From positions 55,514,395 through 55,578,394 of the forward strand of contig NC_088912.1 of assembly GCF_963576675.1 (NCBI RefSeq): a DNA stretch of 64,000 nt, read 5' to 3'. Origin of the DNA: Euphorbia lathyris (taxonomy: Eukaryota; Streptophyta; Magnoliopsida; Malpighiales; Euphorbiaceae). A model generated the notes under the pieces. The model did not search any database, had not been told where the DNA came from, and saw only the letters and a program-made list of their open reading frames with translations. How positions within the stretch are numbered: position 1 is the stretch's first letter; every line of letters starts with the position of its first letter. A program made the position numbers and the translations under genes. Shown here in pieces: positions 10,039 through 21,310 of this stretch.

Positions 10039-11239
10039 ATGGGCAGAAAAGGTAAGGCCGAGGTCCTAGTTGACAATGACGCCGACTCCGACATTGAGTT
10101 CAACGATGCCTTGCAAGCTAAGTATAATCCTCCTTTTGGGTTAGTCGATGAGCGTGAGGGATTGTTATATGACTGGTTCTCTAAAGAAGACCATTCCCCT
10201 CACGTCATTATTGATAAAAAATACCTAGCATCTCTAGGGTTGGAAAAGGATTTCAAGGAAATCCTGAAATTCCAAGGCTGGTATCATCTGGCCATAAAAA
10301 GGACTGTCGCTTATGACAGATACACTGTAGAATTTCTGACTACCCTAAGAAAAGAGACGCCCGTAGGAACTGATAAATACTCCTTCAGACTGAACGGTAA
10401 ACCTTATCGTCTCGGTGATACTGTAATAGCAGCTTGTATGGGAGTTTATAACTTTGATACGGCAGTCTCGGGTTTTGAGGAACCCATGACATTGAGCAAA
10501 GCATGGTACCAACTGACAGGGTCATCAGATTATGACTCCCGCACTGCTAGCCCAATCTCTCTCCTAGACCCAATGTTAAACCTTGTACACAAATTTTAGC
10601 GCATAATTTGTTAGCAAAAACGAGAGTAACAAGGTCTCGAGCACCGAAGTGCTCATATTGTGGTGTGTAGCCAATCATAAACCTGTTGATAATGTTAAAA
10701 CTATCTTTGAAGTTTTTTCGAGCCAAACAAGTAGGAAACGCGGCTCAATTGGGCTTGGGTACTTGGTAACCCGCTTCCTTGATGACCAATTCAAAGATTT
10801 GTTCATTGACGAAGGGGGTTTCCACCATATATTGCTTAACTCCAATTTTTTGGGAAGATCTACCTTTCATACAGTCTTAAATAGGGATCCATTTGGAGGA
10901 GCAAGCTCAAGCGGGAACATGTGGAAACGAGCACGGAAACCACCACAACAGAGGGAGGAAGAGCAAGAAGAAGCTGAGGAGGAAGGAGCTGCAGCAGCAG
11001 GGGACCAAACGGAATATCAAGAGCCGGGGATGCAGGCCCAATTCCAAGCCATAAACACCATGATGGCAGAGATGAGGGACCTTAACCTCCGAACCTTTAA
11101 CACTGTTCAACAAATGGACCAAAGGTTCACAAATTTTGAGCAGAACATGGATCGGAGGCTTACAGGTCTTGAATACGCAGCGGCAGACTACTGCGACTGC
11201 TACAACATGCCATGGCCATATCCCCTGACCGATCAGTAA
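10039..11239 (+). pseudogene. Athila-type extra ORF (env-position protein), frameshifted
   Basis: The protein encoded by Athila elements between pol and the 3' LTR (ATHILA ORF-1 type in domain collections, as I recognise it), of unproven, possibly envelope-related function. The ATG at 10039 (MGRKGKAEVL) opens a frame of about 186 residues that ends at 10597-10599. Homologous-looking sequence goes on in a second frame, and from about 10649 in a third (ILWCVANHKPVDNVKTIF...), so there are two shifts between 10590 and 10650. The C-terminal part has a charged Glu-rich stretch (EEEQEEAEEEGAAAA) followed by a helical region (FTNFEQNMDRRLTGLE) likely to form a coiled coil. I see no signal peptide or transmembrane helix, so envelope function is doubtful. 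Kept although the whole of pol is lost. Confidence 0.7.
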
Positions 11240-12751
11240 GTTGTCTTCTCCACCCTAACTCTTTACACTCGTGTTTTATGATGTTGAATGCAATGTTGAA
11301 ACTTATTGCATATTTTAAGTGTGAGGAGGAGGGGTAGACAAACTTACAAAAATTTGTATAATTTTTAATTTTTGTTGCGTTGTGTCTAGTTTAGTTTAAC
11401 GTTTTCGGGTTTTATTTATGTTTTTGCATGTTTAGGACCTAAAACCGTGAACCTCCTTCGAATCTAAACTTCGTTATTTGTCCTTGAGGGCTGAAAACCG
11501 AAAAATTGCATGACAACTAGTTTAGGTGTAGGACACAACCCTTGTATCTGTAAAAGCATGAGCTAAAGTTTGCATTTAGACCCTACTTTTGAAGAAATGT
11601 TAAAATCATTACTTAGGTAGATAACTTAAGAATTGAAGGCATGTGATATTAAACTTGAGTTTGGGGAAAACTAGTAAGCACAAATTTGAAACCCAAGAAC
11701 TGTGAGTTGAATTTGAGCCCAAGAGCAAACATCAAAAAGCTCTTTTTCTTGACATTTTTGTGTGAATGCCACTTGTGGAAAGATTACAGATTTTGCACCT
11801 AATACTGAGTTGAACCTACATGCAATGATTTGAGATGGTAAACGATGAATCAGCCTCATTAGAATTAACCCTTTTCTTTACCTTATTTTCTCTTTTTCAT
11901 CCACTCTAGGAAGCCCCTTTGAGCCTGTATTTTTGTAGTTTGTAGATTTTTTTTCTTTCGTTCTAACGCAAAATTTTGCAAACCATCATTTGGTTTGTTG
12001 CTTAACCCGAGTTTTTGCAAAACTCGCATTGACCTTTTGTTTTTCCTCTAGCGCTTTATCCTTGTTTATGGCACCATAGTAGCAAGCCAAAAGGCTAAGA
12101 AGTGAATGAGCATTGCTATCCAAAAAAAAGAGAAAAAAAGAAAAGAAAAAGAAAAGAGACGAACAAAAGAAGGAGAACCATATCTCCCAAGTCTTAAAAT
12201 TAGAACGTCTCAGAAAAAAAATGTGAATAAAAAGCTCAATCACTTCACAATTCGCTAAAGCCATTTTAAACTTTGTTTTTCTAGCGCTAGAACTCCTAAC
12301 CCTTGTTGTACCCTTAACCCTATAGCCACATTACAACCCCAATTCGAGGCTGTTTTTGATATCATCGGAGTCATATAGCATAGTAGAGGAACTCGGATGA
12401 ACGTGCAAAATCAACGTAATCCTAAGCAAGAACATAAGCCGAGAGTAAACACTTTAGCCACCAAAATTGTGTGAATTGAGTGAACTACCTATGGTGAGGT
12501 GTTTTACTTAGCTATCCCCTTAAGCTCGTTTAATTGAACATGTGTCCTTTTTCTTAAACGTATGATGACCTGTGATAATTGAAATGCGGCTTTTGGATAT
12601 CGTGTCTCTACTTTGTATTTCCGAATGCATGTAATTACAGATGCTCGAAATTGTGTCAATCACTTAGTCAAACTAGGACGTTTTCTAGCTTGTTTGTGAT
12701 TGCGGGTTTCGTTTTTTTAGTTTACTTGGGGACAAGTAAAGTTTTAAGCGC
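11240..12751. other. noncoding 3' internal region of the Athila-like element
   Basis: No coding frame recognised. Holds a purine-rich tract of about 60 bp at 12122-12179 and, just before the LTR, the sequence around TTACTTGGGGACAAGTAAAG common in this position in plant gypsy elements. Confidence 0.6.
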
Positions 12752-12758
12752 GAGGAGG
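12752..12758 (+). other. Athila-like polypurine tract (short)
   Basis: GAGGAGG two bases before the 3' LTR start. Short, but in the right place. Confidence 0.5.
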
Positions 12759-12760
12759 TT

Positions 12761-14346
12761 TGATAGGGGTCAAAAACCCCTATCTTTGGGTATGGTTTTA
12801 GGACGGGTTTTAGCGTTATTTCATGAATAAGCGAGCAATTCTCGCATTTATATGCGTTTGTGTGAGTTAGGTAGAAATTGGAAATGTTTTATTTACTTTT
12901 CGTTGTTTAGGCTCGTTTTCTGGTTATTTTAGGCAAATATGGCCAAAATAGCATGTATGTTATAATTCCATTATCTTTTATAGCTAATTGATCCGCCAAA
13001 AGTCGCACCAAACGGAGTGTTTGCTCAAAATGAGCGATTGGCGGGTCAATTTAGCCTTGGGACTAATGCTATTTGGAGTTTTCGTGCATGCGCAGGGATG
13101 AGTTCGGGCGAAAATTACATTTTGTGACATCCAGCGACCGCACAGAGGCGTGCCGGGCAAAACCGCTCGTCGAACTGGCCTTTTTAGGCCAGCTCGCGAC
13201 GAGTTGGCCTTCGTAGGCCAGCTCGCCGAGCAGGACATCAGGGGCCTACTCGATCGAGCTGGGCTGCAAGAGCTAGCTCGCCGAGCTGACCTGTGGGAAT
13301 CAGTCAAAAGACTGATTCCTGGCCCCACGAAGTCATGATCGGGCCCCACGTCTTCCCACCTGCAAAAGGACACGAATTAGGTCAGAAAGAGGGCCCGAAC
13401 CGCGTCTATAAATAAGAATTTCCAATTGTAAATTAGATATCTTTCATTAGTGTAAATTACTTTAGCTTTTCACCCTTGAAGAATTCTCTCCACCTTCTCC
13501 ATCTCCTTCAACCTCCATTGAAGAAGCTCCGAAGCTCCGAAGCCCGGCTGCAGGGTAGACAGGTTCCCTGAAAGGGATTTTCGTATCACCTTTTATCTTA
13601 CTATGTTTGTACCCTTTGATACAGTCGATGAATCCTAGGCTAATTGTATCCCGTGACAATATTCTCCGCCTTTAATGATATTTTAGCTCTTATTTTGTTC
13701 TATGATTATTTGTTTAATCTTTGTCTTACACTTTATTCAATTGGTTTAACTCATTCAAAAGCCCCAAAATCTAGTAGGCACATATTGCGAGCTGAATCTG
13801 ACCTAGTCAGAGCCTAGGAGATTGACGACCTCTTAGTTGATTAAGCCCAAATTGCTGAGCCTTAGACCTAGTTTCGGCCTTACAGGGGAATCACACGCTA
13901 GGAACTTCAGGAGGGTAAGTAGGGTTAATCGCCTTGAATACAAATGACTTAGATTAGGTTTTTAATCTATTAACCTAATAATCTATCTTCATCATTATTG
14001 TTCATACCATGTTCCTTCGGGTAATTGCATTAGTGAAAGATCATCTAGGAGTAGTTTAACTTAATTAGGAGTAGAATAACTTAGTTAGGAGTAGAATAAC
14101 TTAGTTCGAATTAGTATAACTTAGCTAGGAGTAGCGTAATTAACTAGGAGTAGATTAACTTAAACAAAACCAACTCAAAACCCACACAGCCTAGATAACA
14201 CCTGAGACCAAGTAGCTCGATACTTGTAGTAAATAAATCCTGTGGATTCGATACCTGGACTTTCCAGATTTTATTACTTGATAACGACGGGGTACACTTA
14301 TCCCTTAGTCAGCCTCAGCGGTGACCGACGCCGCTGAGGCGCGTCA
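12761..14346 (+). repeat. Athila-like 3' LTR
   Basis: 1586 bp, close match to 6055-7731. It is shorter because part of the GC-rich palindromic block is missing (about 13170-13300) and because roughly 50 bp present around 6875-6930 in the other LTR is absent near 13540. TATA box at about 13402-13413; tandem AGGAGTA repeats at about 14047-14160. Confidence 0.9.
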
Positions 14347-15522
14347 GCTCGTCATACTCAATGCGAACGCCACATCAGGTCTAGTGCAATGCATGGCATA
14401 CATGATCGAACCAACCGCACTGGAGTAAGGAATTACAGCCATACGATTCTTATCACTGTCCATTTTAGGACATTGATCATTTGATAACTTGACACCATGG
14501 ACCATTGGTAAGTTACCTCTTTTCGATTCATGCATGTCAAAACGCTTTAGGACTTTGTCAATATATATAGACTGGGATAGTCCGAGCAGTCTCTTTGATC
14601 TATCACGATATATCTTAATCCCTAAGATATAGGCTGCTTCTCCCAAGTCTTTCATGGAGAAATTACCCGATAACCAAACTTTTACTGTTTGCAACATTGC
14701 AACATCGTTTCCCATAAGTAGTATATCATCAACATATAGTACTAAGAAAACGACTGAGCTCCCACTTGTCTTCTTATAAACACAAGCCTCTTCGGAGTTT
14801 TGCTCGAAACCAAATTGTTTTATGGCCTCATCAAAACGCTTGTTCCAGCTTCTAAATGTTTGCTTGAGTCCATAAATGGACCTTTGAAGTTTGCAAACCT
14901 TGGTTGCATCCTTCGACGTGAAACCTTCAGGTTGCATCATGTATACATCCTCAAGCAGGTTTCCATTTAGGAAAGTTGTTTTCACATCCATTTGCCAAAT
15001 CTCATAGTCAAAATGAGCGGCAATTGCAAGCAATATTTTGATGGATTTGAACATGGCTACTGGAGAGAAAGTCTCGTCATAGTCAACTCCTTGCTTTTGA
15101 TGACATCCTTTCGCTACTAACCTAGCTTTGTAGGTACTAACCTTTCCATCCATGTCCGTCTTCTTCTTGAAGATCCACCTGCACCCAATGGGTTTTATCC
15201 CTTCGGGTGGATCAACCAAAGTCCACACTTGGTTAGTATACATGGAGTCCATTTCAGAATTCATGGCTTCAAGCCATGCTTTAGATTCTGGACTAGCAAA
15301 AGCTTCTTCGTAGGTTTCAGGTTCATCGTCTAACACGGGAACCAATTCATTATCTCCCATTAGAAAACCATATCTAACTGGGAGTTCACGAATTCTTTGA
15401 GACCTACGAGTGGGATATGACACTTGTGTTTCATCTAGTGAAACGGGTTCGGGTTCAACTTCTTCCGCGTTTTCAACATGTGATTCCTCTTGAACTTCCT
15501 CAAGTTCAATTACGCTTCCATT
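14347..15522 (-). pseudogene. Copia A reverse transcriptase (interrupted)
   Basis: Reverse transcriptase domain of copia pol. Seen in order: acidic linker, ELPVRYGFL, the WTLVDPPEGIKPIGCRWIFK block, YKARLVAKG, FSPVAMFKSI, WQMDVKTTFLNG, SIYGLKQTFRSW and the catalytic YVDDILLMG. The frame is open from the deletion junction to the point where the Athila-like element is inserted (14346/14347), within FALSMTS. RNase H continues beyond the insertion at 6049. The catalytic residues are intact, so inactivation here comes from the insertion and the upstream deletion rather than point mutation. Confidence 0.9.
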
Positions 15523-16687
15523 TTACATGAAAGCCATCATCAACTAGACAGCTAATAGAAATAATGTTACGAGACATCTCTGGAACATACAAACAGTTCC
15601 TTAATTCTATTACAAGCCCAGAGGGCAAACTCAAAACATAATCTCCAATCGCGAGGGCAGCAACTCTTGCTCCATTCTTTAATTCCCTAGTCTGCTTTAG
15701 TTCCTGCATATTCATACAAATATGAGATCCACATCCGGTATCCAATACCCAAGATTCAGACTGCAAAATTGAGTTTATTTCAATATAGAACATACCAGAA
15801 GTTGAAGCACCGTTCTTTCCCTTCTTGAGAGAAGCTAGGTACTCCTTGCAATTTCTCCTCCAATGCCCATCTTTACCACAGAAGTGGCATTCCCTTTTGG
15901 GCTTCTTGACTTGCTTTCCTTTGGCCTGGGCTGGCTTGCCTCCCTTGTTCTTCTTGGGATATTTCGGATTGGGAAAATTCCCCTTCCTCTTCTTTGATCC
16001 CTCAATCACAAGAGCAGGTACCGCCTTATCTTTCTTCAGGTTAGGCTCAACAGTCTTGAGCATATTGGCAAACTCTTCAAGAGAGGTATGTAAGTCATTC
16101 ATTTGGTAGTTCATGGTGAACTGTGAATAACTTTTTGGGAGGGATGTAAGAAGTAAGTCGACACTTAGTTCATGATCCATCGCGAAGACAATACTAGAAA
16201 GTTTGGTGATATAGCTAATCATCTTGACACAATGTGTCATAACAGATGTGCCCTCTTGCATCCTGCAGCGAAACAACAGTTTTGATATCTCAAAACGTTC
16301 ACAACGAGTCTGTTTCCCGAACAGCTCTTTCAAGTGCATGACAATAGAATAGGCATCCATCTCCTCATGTTGCCTTTGCAGATCTGGTGTCATCGATGCA
16401 AGTATGATGCACCCAGCATGTTCATCATCGGATTTATGCTTCTGATAGGCATCAATCTCTTCAATGGGTGCATCATCGGCCGGAAGAGCGGGTATCGATG
16501 TATCCAGTACATACCCTATCTTTTCGAACTTCAAAACAATTTTGAGGTTATGAAACCAGTCGGCGAAGTTTGAATCATTCAACTTGTTATCGGTAAGGAT
16601 ATTTCTTAGATCGGTTTTCGACATGATTATTTTAGAGTACGATTTGTTAATAACCTGAGAGTGAGAAAAGTGACGGATGTTATTCAT
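15506..16687 (-). pseudogene. Copia A gag-protease, truncated by an internal deletion
   Basis: Encodes the capsid and the start of the aspartic protease. From the ATG at 16687 (or the more likely family start, MSKTDLRNIL, at 16624) it reads through a UBN2-type gag domain, a basic linker, a CCHC zinc knuckle (CHFCGKDGHWRRNC) and the protease active site WVLDTGCGSHI with the D-T-G triad intact. The frame runs through the conserved LYVPEMSRNIISI block and then breaks at about 15523, where it is joined directly to the hydrophilic linker before reverse transcriptase. The GAG-pre-integrase and integrase domains, roughly 1.3 kb judged from Copia B, are gone. The frame ends at a TGA made by that junction. 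The gag part is otherwise open and might still be translated. Confidence 0.9.
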
Positions 16688-18061
16688 TTACAATTTAAAT
16701 ACGTTGGAATTTTATGTTTTTAAATTGCTCCTAGTATTTTACCAAATTAATAACCCTCTATATTAATTCGATGGATATTCACAAATCCCTTAGTGAGCTA
16801 GAATCCTAACTCCTGAAATTTCACCTTGAGTTTGCTCAACAAGCTAGTTTCATTCATTAGGTAGATTCATGTAATCAATCACATCAAGCATGTGACTTCT
16901 AGGTTGTTGAGTTACTAACCACATTAGTAACTGATATGTGTCGTCTATCAATCCCAACCATATTGCCCATTAGGTTAGAACAACATGAGTTTGCTCATCC
17001 AATTATTCTAGCATAATTTAAGCATTACCCCATATTCATGAAAAACGATTTTTCAATAATTCAGGTGTTACCATAAGACCCCGAGCTTGAGTTTGCTCAA
17101 CAGCCCAAAGGCCCCCAGTACTGCCGGCTGAACTATAATATTAGGGAGGGGCAACCGAGTTTAATAACTTGCTTATTTACTTAACTTTTGATTAGTGAGA
17201 GATTTTATTTAAGTCTCATAATCTAACCTAGTCTTGATTTGCTTTAGCATATATCAGACATTCATACATTCAACATTGACAATTATGGACATGTCTCTAA
17301 GTTTATTCCGTTGAGCCAGAAACGGAATAAAGGGTCACCCTAGGGAAATACTAATTATTGCATATTTCTCTTTGGGTCCTCCGTCTTCTCCTTGGCACAT
17401 TGAATTACAACAATATTCAATTTCTAAGAAACTTCAATTTACTTGAAGGGATTTGGATGAGAAGAGAAATACAATAGAGAGTAAGAGAAGGCAGGACACG
17501 CAGGTCCTATTTAAAATACCAAAAGACTGAATAACTGTTATAGAGGGTCTAATATGTCCATAATGCAACACATGCAAAGACTCAATCAAATTTAAATTTA
17601 ATTGGTTGATCACACAAACTGTTTGTGTAATATTTTTAGTTAATCAAATTAACAACTTAATTAATTTTACATCCAATTTTAATCTTGTCAATTTTGTATC
17701 CTTTATATTTAATCAAATTGTAGCAAGTACATATTAGATTAATATAACATGTACAAAATCAGTATTATGCATACCCTAATTAATTCGTATAATTCATTTA
17801 ATGCTTTGAATTACTTATATCAAATATTTAGGTAAAACAAACTTTTAAATAAATTGATTTTGATAATCAAAACAAATTATTATATTCTGAAACATATATA
17901 TATATATGTATATTTAAAACGGGTCCTTTTTAAAACACTTTTAAAAACCGGTACCACTCATCGGGCCAGGCCGATTTAATCGGCCCGACCCCTTCCTAGC
18001 AACCAGCCGCAATAGCGGTTCAGGGTTGCTGCCTCGCGGCAACGACCCCGAACAGCTATTC

Positions 18062-18114
<53 letters not shown>

Positions 18115-18440
18115 TAAATATATATATATATATATATATAATTGTTTTAAAACAGTTTCAAAACAATTTTCAGAATATTAGAAAACAGTTTTATCTTTTA
18201 GATTTAATAAAACCAAAACGTTTTAATTATCTAACTATAAAACCTTTAGATTTTGTTTAAACGATTATCAACCGAAATAATCGGGAACTATGCATAATCA
18301 GTTTTAATTAACAAGTAATCAAAACTTATTTATCTTTAGATTAATTAAACTAACCGATTAATTAATTAACCTAACTATAAATTTATTCAATCTGATTGAA
18401 AAACTCTTTTATTTACATATATGAAATAACAAATTAACAT
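16688..18440 (-). other. Copia A leader between primer site and gag
   Basis: A 1.75-kb untranslated leader. It is mostly AT-rich but holds a compact GC-rich island at about 17950-18060 with self-complementary words (GGCCGATTTAATCGGCC; GGTTGCTGCCTCGCGGCAAC) and an interrupted (TA)n run at 18064-18141. The Copia B leader carries a comparable GC-rich, hairpin-forming island at 52915-53045. Probably a structured RNA leader; function unknown. Confidence 0.6.
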
Positions 18441-18454
18441 AGGCTCTGATACCA
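18441..18454 (-). other. Copia A primer binding site (initiator tRNA-Met)
   Basis: On the minus strand TGGTATCAGAGCCT directly follows the 5' LTR after one base. This is the usual plant copia primer site, complementary to the 3' end of initiator tRNA-Met. Confidence 0.9.
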
Positions 18455-18455
18455 A

Positions 18456-20272
18456 TGTAGGAAAATAGACAAGCCTAGGCGTAGCGGAATAATAAAATTT
18501 TATCTATTTTATATATTTCCCTTTTCCAAGATCTGTTAATTGTTATTTCATATAAAGAGGGATAGAAAGTAATACCTTTGGTGAAGAACTATCTACCATT
18601 GCAAACGAAGTGCCCACAACTTCTTATTATCAACGAACGTTTTTATTCAACACAGAAAAACAAAACTAATTAGTAATCAACCTTTAAAGTATAGAAATCG
18701 CAATGATTGTCTCTAACGGAAATCGATACGAGATCAAAGAGGGAGTAAGAAATAAAGTAAATTAGCCGAGACGAAAGACGAAACGATTCCTTCTCTTCCT
18801 TTTCTGTCTTGTTCGAAATTATGGGGTTTAAGGAGTCTATTTATAGACTTCTCAAAACCCTAATCCCAGTTTTGTTAGGTAATTAAATAATTGGAATCTT
18901 ATTCGGAATAGGATTCCTAATTAGATAATTAAATAAACACTTTACTATTATCTAAATAATAACTAATTATATCTAGATAATTATTATTAATCAAATTAAT
19001 AATTAATTAATGTTAGGGATAATTAATTAGAGTTTTAATCACATAAAAACTTCTAATTAATATTATCAGATAATCTTTTAATTTAATTGATAACCATAAT
19101 CAAATTATAATTATTAATCAAATTAATTTATCCCTAAATTAATACAAATTTCGGCCCATATATGTATGTCCCACTAATTACATTTTCGTCCTCTGATTCC
19201 AAGTCCCATATGCGACCCATTAGGTTCTTTATTGCCACTAGCCGTATATATCCTTTGAAATTATTCATCACGATTAATTCCAACATATATATAACGGAAT
19301 ACCGTCGCGAGCTGTTACTATCAAAACCTATGATATTCCCCCAGAGCAATTAAGAAGTCAGGTTGATAACTGACGTTAACCTTTCTGCATTAGGTACAAT
19401 ATAATACGATCCTTCATCAACTATATCTTGTCGGTCAATTCCTTATCACCATGGAACGTGTCAAGGTTACATATAACGAAGAGTCCGATTTTACTTGTGC
19501 AGGTTGAATTCACTCTGAAAAGATAAGTTAAGTGAAATGTTCATTTCTACTCTTAACTGTATCACCTTGCAAGGATTTCAGTTAATTCACCACAAGCGGC
19601 CATTTGGATATATCTCCCACTTATCGGGAGTGACGAATGCTCAATCTGACATTAACTATTCTGCAATTACTTTGTGTGATACCCAACCCTACTCACACAC
19701 ACCCCAGGCTCTCACCTGTTGGATCGTGCTCGCGCAGAATCAAAGTATCAGACTCCATAATCCAGAATCACTAATTAACGAATGTTTGAGTCTGAGGATT
19801 AGTTATACCTACTAATACCGATGAGATGAACAGTTGACACATTAGATAAATCAATCAATTCTGTTATCTCAAGTCGGGTCCCAATCCTAATGAACTCCTT
19901 CACCGGATCCATGTAACTGTCTAGATATCTCAATATCTATAGCTTGTGAGATCAGCTTTCTGTCTCGACATAAAACACTATTACATGCAAGTCTCAACAG
20001 CAATATGCCAACCCCTATAACATATTACTTGACTTGGGTTTACTTTAAGTCTATTGGGTCTATTATAAAGTACAGTCTCACTTCATGCTTGTATGAACGC
20101 TTTATAACTACTTAAATAAACTTAGGGTTACTTTCTTTATGAAAGATTTGTGCCTTTATATATAATTACATTTTAATGCTATATATCTGATTAAACAAAT
20201 GATCAAATAAACAATTTATTCATTAATATTAATATCCTAAAACAATTGTCTTTAGGACATTAAACTCCAACA
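18456..20272 (-). repeat. Copia A 5' LTR
   Basis: 1817 bp, partner of 3608-5438. The TATA-like element is at 18836-18846 on the minus strand. It is followed in element direction by the primer binding site at 18441-18454. Confidence 0.9.
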
Positions 20273-20277
20273 GCTAA

Positions 20278-20651
20278 ATCATAGCATAACTAATTAATTG
20301 CACGGAGACTTGGATTAAGAACTAGAAAACTCATTAATTACACTTATGCTAGTATTGGAGACATTAATAGCCTAATTGCTAAGGGTGGTTCTTAGGAATC
20401 TGCTTCCTTATTCTTATACTTAATCATGAGGCAACACAAGGAGACTCATGTTGGTAAGTGGTTAATGATCTTGGAAGACAAGAGACTTGACTCAGGTAAC
20501 TCAAGTGGAAGAAACCTTAGATCTTTACAAATTATGCATTTGAAATAAGAAGACAACTGCAAACTACTTGTTCGATTGTGTTCTGCATGTTCCATATATA
20601 TCACGTCTTTACTTTTTTTTATACAAACTGTTTTCCTTAATTAAGTTTACT
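20278..20651. other. unassigned sequence between Copia A and the next element
   Basis: Continuation of the sequence interrupted by Copia A (left part ends at 3607). AT-rich; no gene or repeat recognised. Confidence 0.4.
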
Positions 20652-20755
20652 TGATAGTATGCCTTATATAAGGCATACCTAATCTATCTTGAAAACCATT
20701 TACATATTTTTGGAACTAATTGTATGGTTCAGAAAGTGTGAAGTTGTTATGACAA

Positions 20756-20812
20756 GTGGATTACTATACCCAGCCCCAATTTCACACTTCCAGCCCCGAA
20801 AAAAGATGTAAC
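20756..20812 (+). repeat. MULE left terminal inverted repeat
   Basis: Begins GTGGATTACTATACCCAGCC. Pairs imperfectly with 24380-24436. The two ends share the two CAGCCCC-like blocks and an A-rich AAAAAGATG-like inner border. Confidence 0.75.
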
Positions 20813-20909
20813 CGCCCTTTAACCAAAAATTGAAAATTCCAAACCCTCCGAAACTCTCTCAAACTCTCCCAAATACATTTTGATCCGAAATCAAAGACAA
20901 CACGTTTGA

Positions 20910-20969
20910 TGGAGAGCAATCCATTATCACCGGGAAGAGACGGGAGTGATGATGTGTCTGAAGTTGAGG
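20910..20969 (+). other. possible first exon of the MULE gene
   Basis: ATG at 20910 opens a short frame (MESNPLSPGRDGSDDVSEVE) followed by a GT donor-like GAGGTATTT. The putative intron would contain the 33-bp repeats and end near 21283 (TTTGCAG). The phase does not join cleanly to the transposase frame, so this is tentative. Confidence 0.3.
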
Positions 20970-21052
20970 TATTTTTCCGATTGAACTTCCTTTGATTTCT
21001 ATAAAATTTTTGAAAAATAAATCGCTGGTTCGACCCTCAGGTGTGTGAGCAT

Positions 21053-21180
21053 CACGCTCCACCATGTGGTGGGGCGTGATAGCCACACGCCCCACCATGA
21101 GGTGGGACGTGATGTTCATACGCCCCACCACATGGTGGGGCGTGATGCTCACAGGCCCCACCACATGGTGGGGCGTCTCA
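21053..21180 (+). repeat. 33-bp palindromic tandem repeats, left cluster
   Basis: Four adjacent units at 21053-21085, 21086-21118, 21119-21151 and 21152-21180 (the last is 29 bp). Each has the form CACGCCCCACC-centre-GGTGGGGCGTG followed by a linker such as ATAGCCA, so each unit can fold on itself. Because 33 is a multiple of 3 the block reads as an open frame of repeated peptides on both strands, which I treat as a by-product. Confidence 0.9.
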
Positions 21181-21310
21181 CACGCCCGAGCATATTTGTG
21201 GCTGCTTTTTCGGGTTTAGACACCGAAAGGCTGTAGAAATGTCGCGTGTTGGAATGTAATGTTCGTTATTTATCATTTGCAGGAGGTTTCGTAGGAAGAA
21301 TTTGGCGGAA

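Larger units (their letters stand above)
6055..14346 (+). mobile_element. Athila-like Ty3/gypsy element, non-autonomous, nested in Copia A
   Basis: Two LTRs begin TGATAGGGGTC and end in GTCA. The flanking 5-mers are GCTCA (6050-6054) and GCTCG (14347-14351), a target duplication with one mismatch. A primer site for tRNA-Asp follows the 5' LTR. The internal region, about 5.0 kb, keeps the ends of a gag and an Athila-type extra ORF upstream of the 3' LTR, but no protease, reverse transcriptase, RNase H or integrase. It therefore depends on other elements for movement. Its insertion splits the Copia A pol frame precisely between adjacent codons, which confirms the boundaries. Confidence 0.9.
3608..20272 (-). 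mobile_element. Ty1/copia LTR retrotransposon A, complete ends, defective, with a nested gypsy element
   Basis: Bounded by two LTRs that begin TGTAGG and end CCAACA on the plus strand (TGTTGG...CCTACA in the element's own direction) and by a perfect 5-bp target duplication, GCTAA, at 3603-3607 and 20273-20277. Reading on the minus strand the order is 5' LTR, primer binding site, long leader, gag-protease, a deletion that removes integrase, reverse transcriptase, RNase H, polypurine tract, 3' LTR. An Athila-like element (6055-14346) sits between reverse transcriptase and RNase H. Without the nested part the element is about 8.4 kb. The LTRs are nearly the same, so the insertion is not old. It cannot be autonomous, because integrase is missing and pol is split. 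Confidence 0.93.

Noticed and set aside
12122..12179. Second polypurine tract or coding Lys-rich region
   Set aside because: Purine-rich, but 580 bp from the LTR and without a frame; treated as low-complexity sequence.
15825..16109. Plus-strand ORF opposite copia gag (and its mirror at 54886-55170)
   Set aside because: The same antisense frame occurs in both elements only because the gag sequence is conserved; no independent evidence of expression.
21045..21236. Open frame of repeated VGRDxHTPHH-like peptides (also on the opposite strand and at 24211-24429)
   Set aside because: Produced by the 33-bp palindromic repeats, whose period is a multiple of three; no start context or family resemblance.
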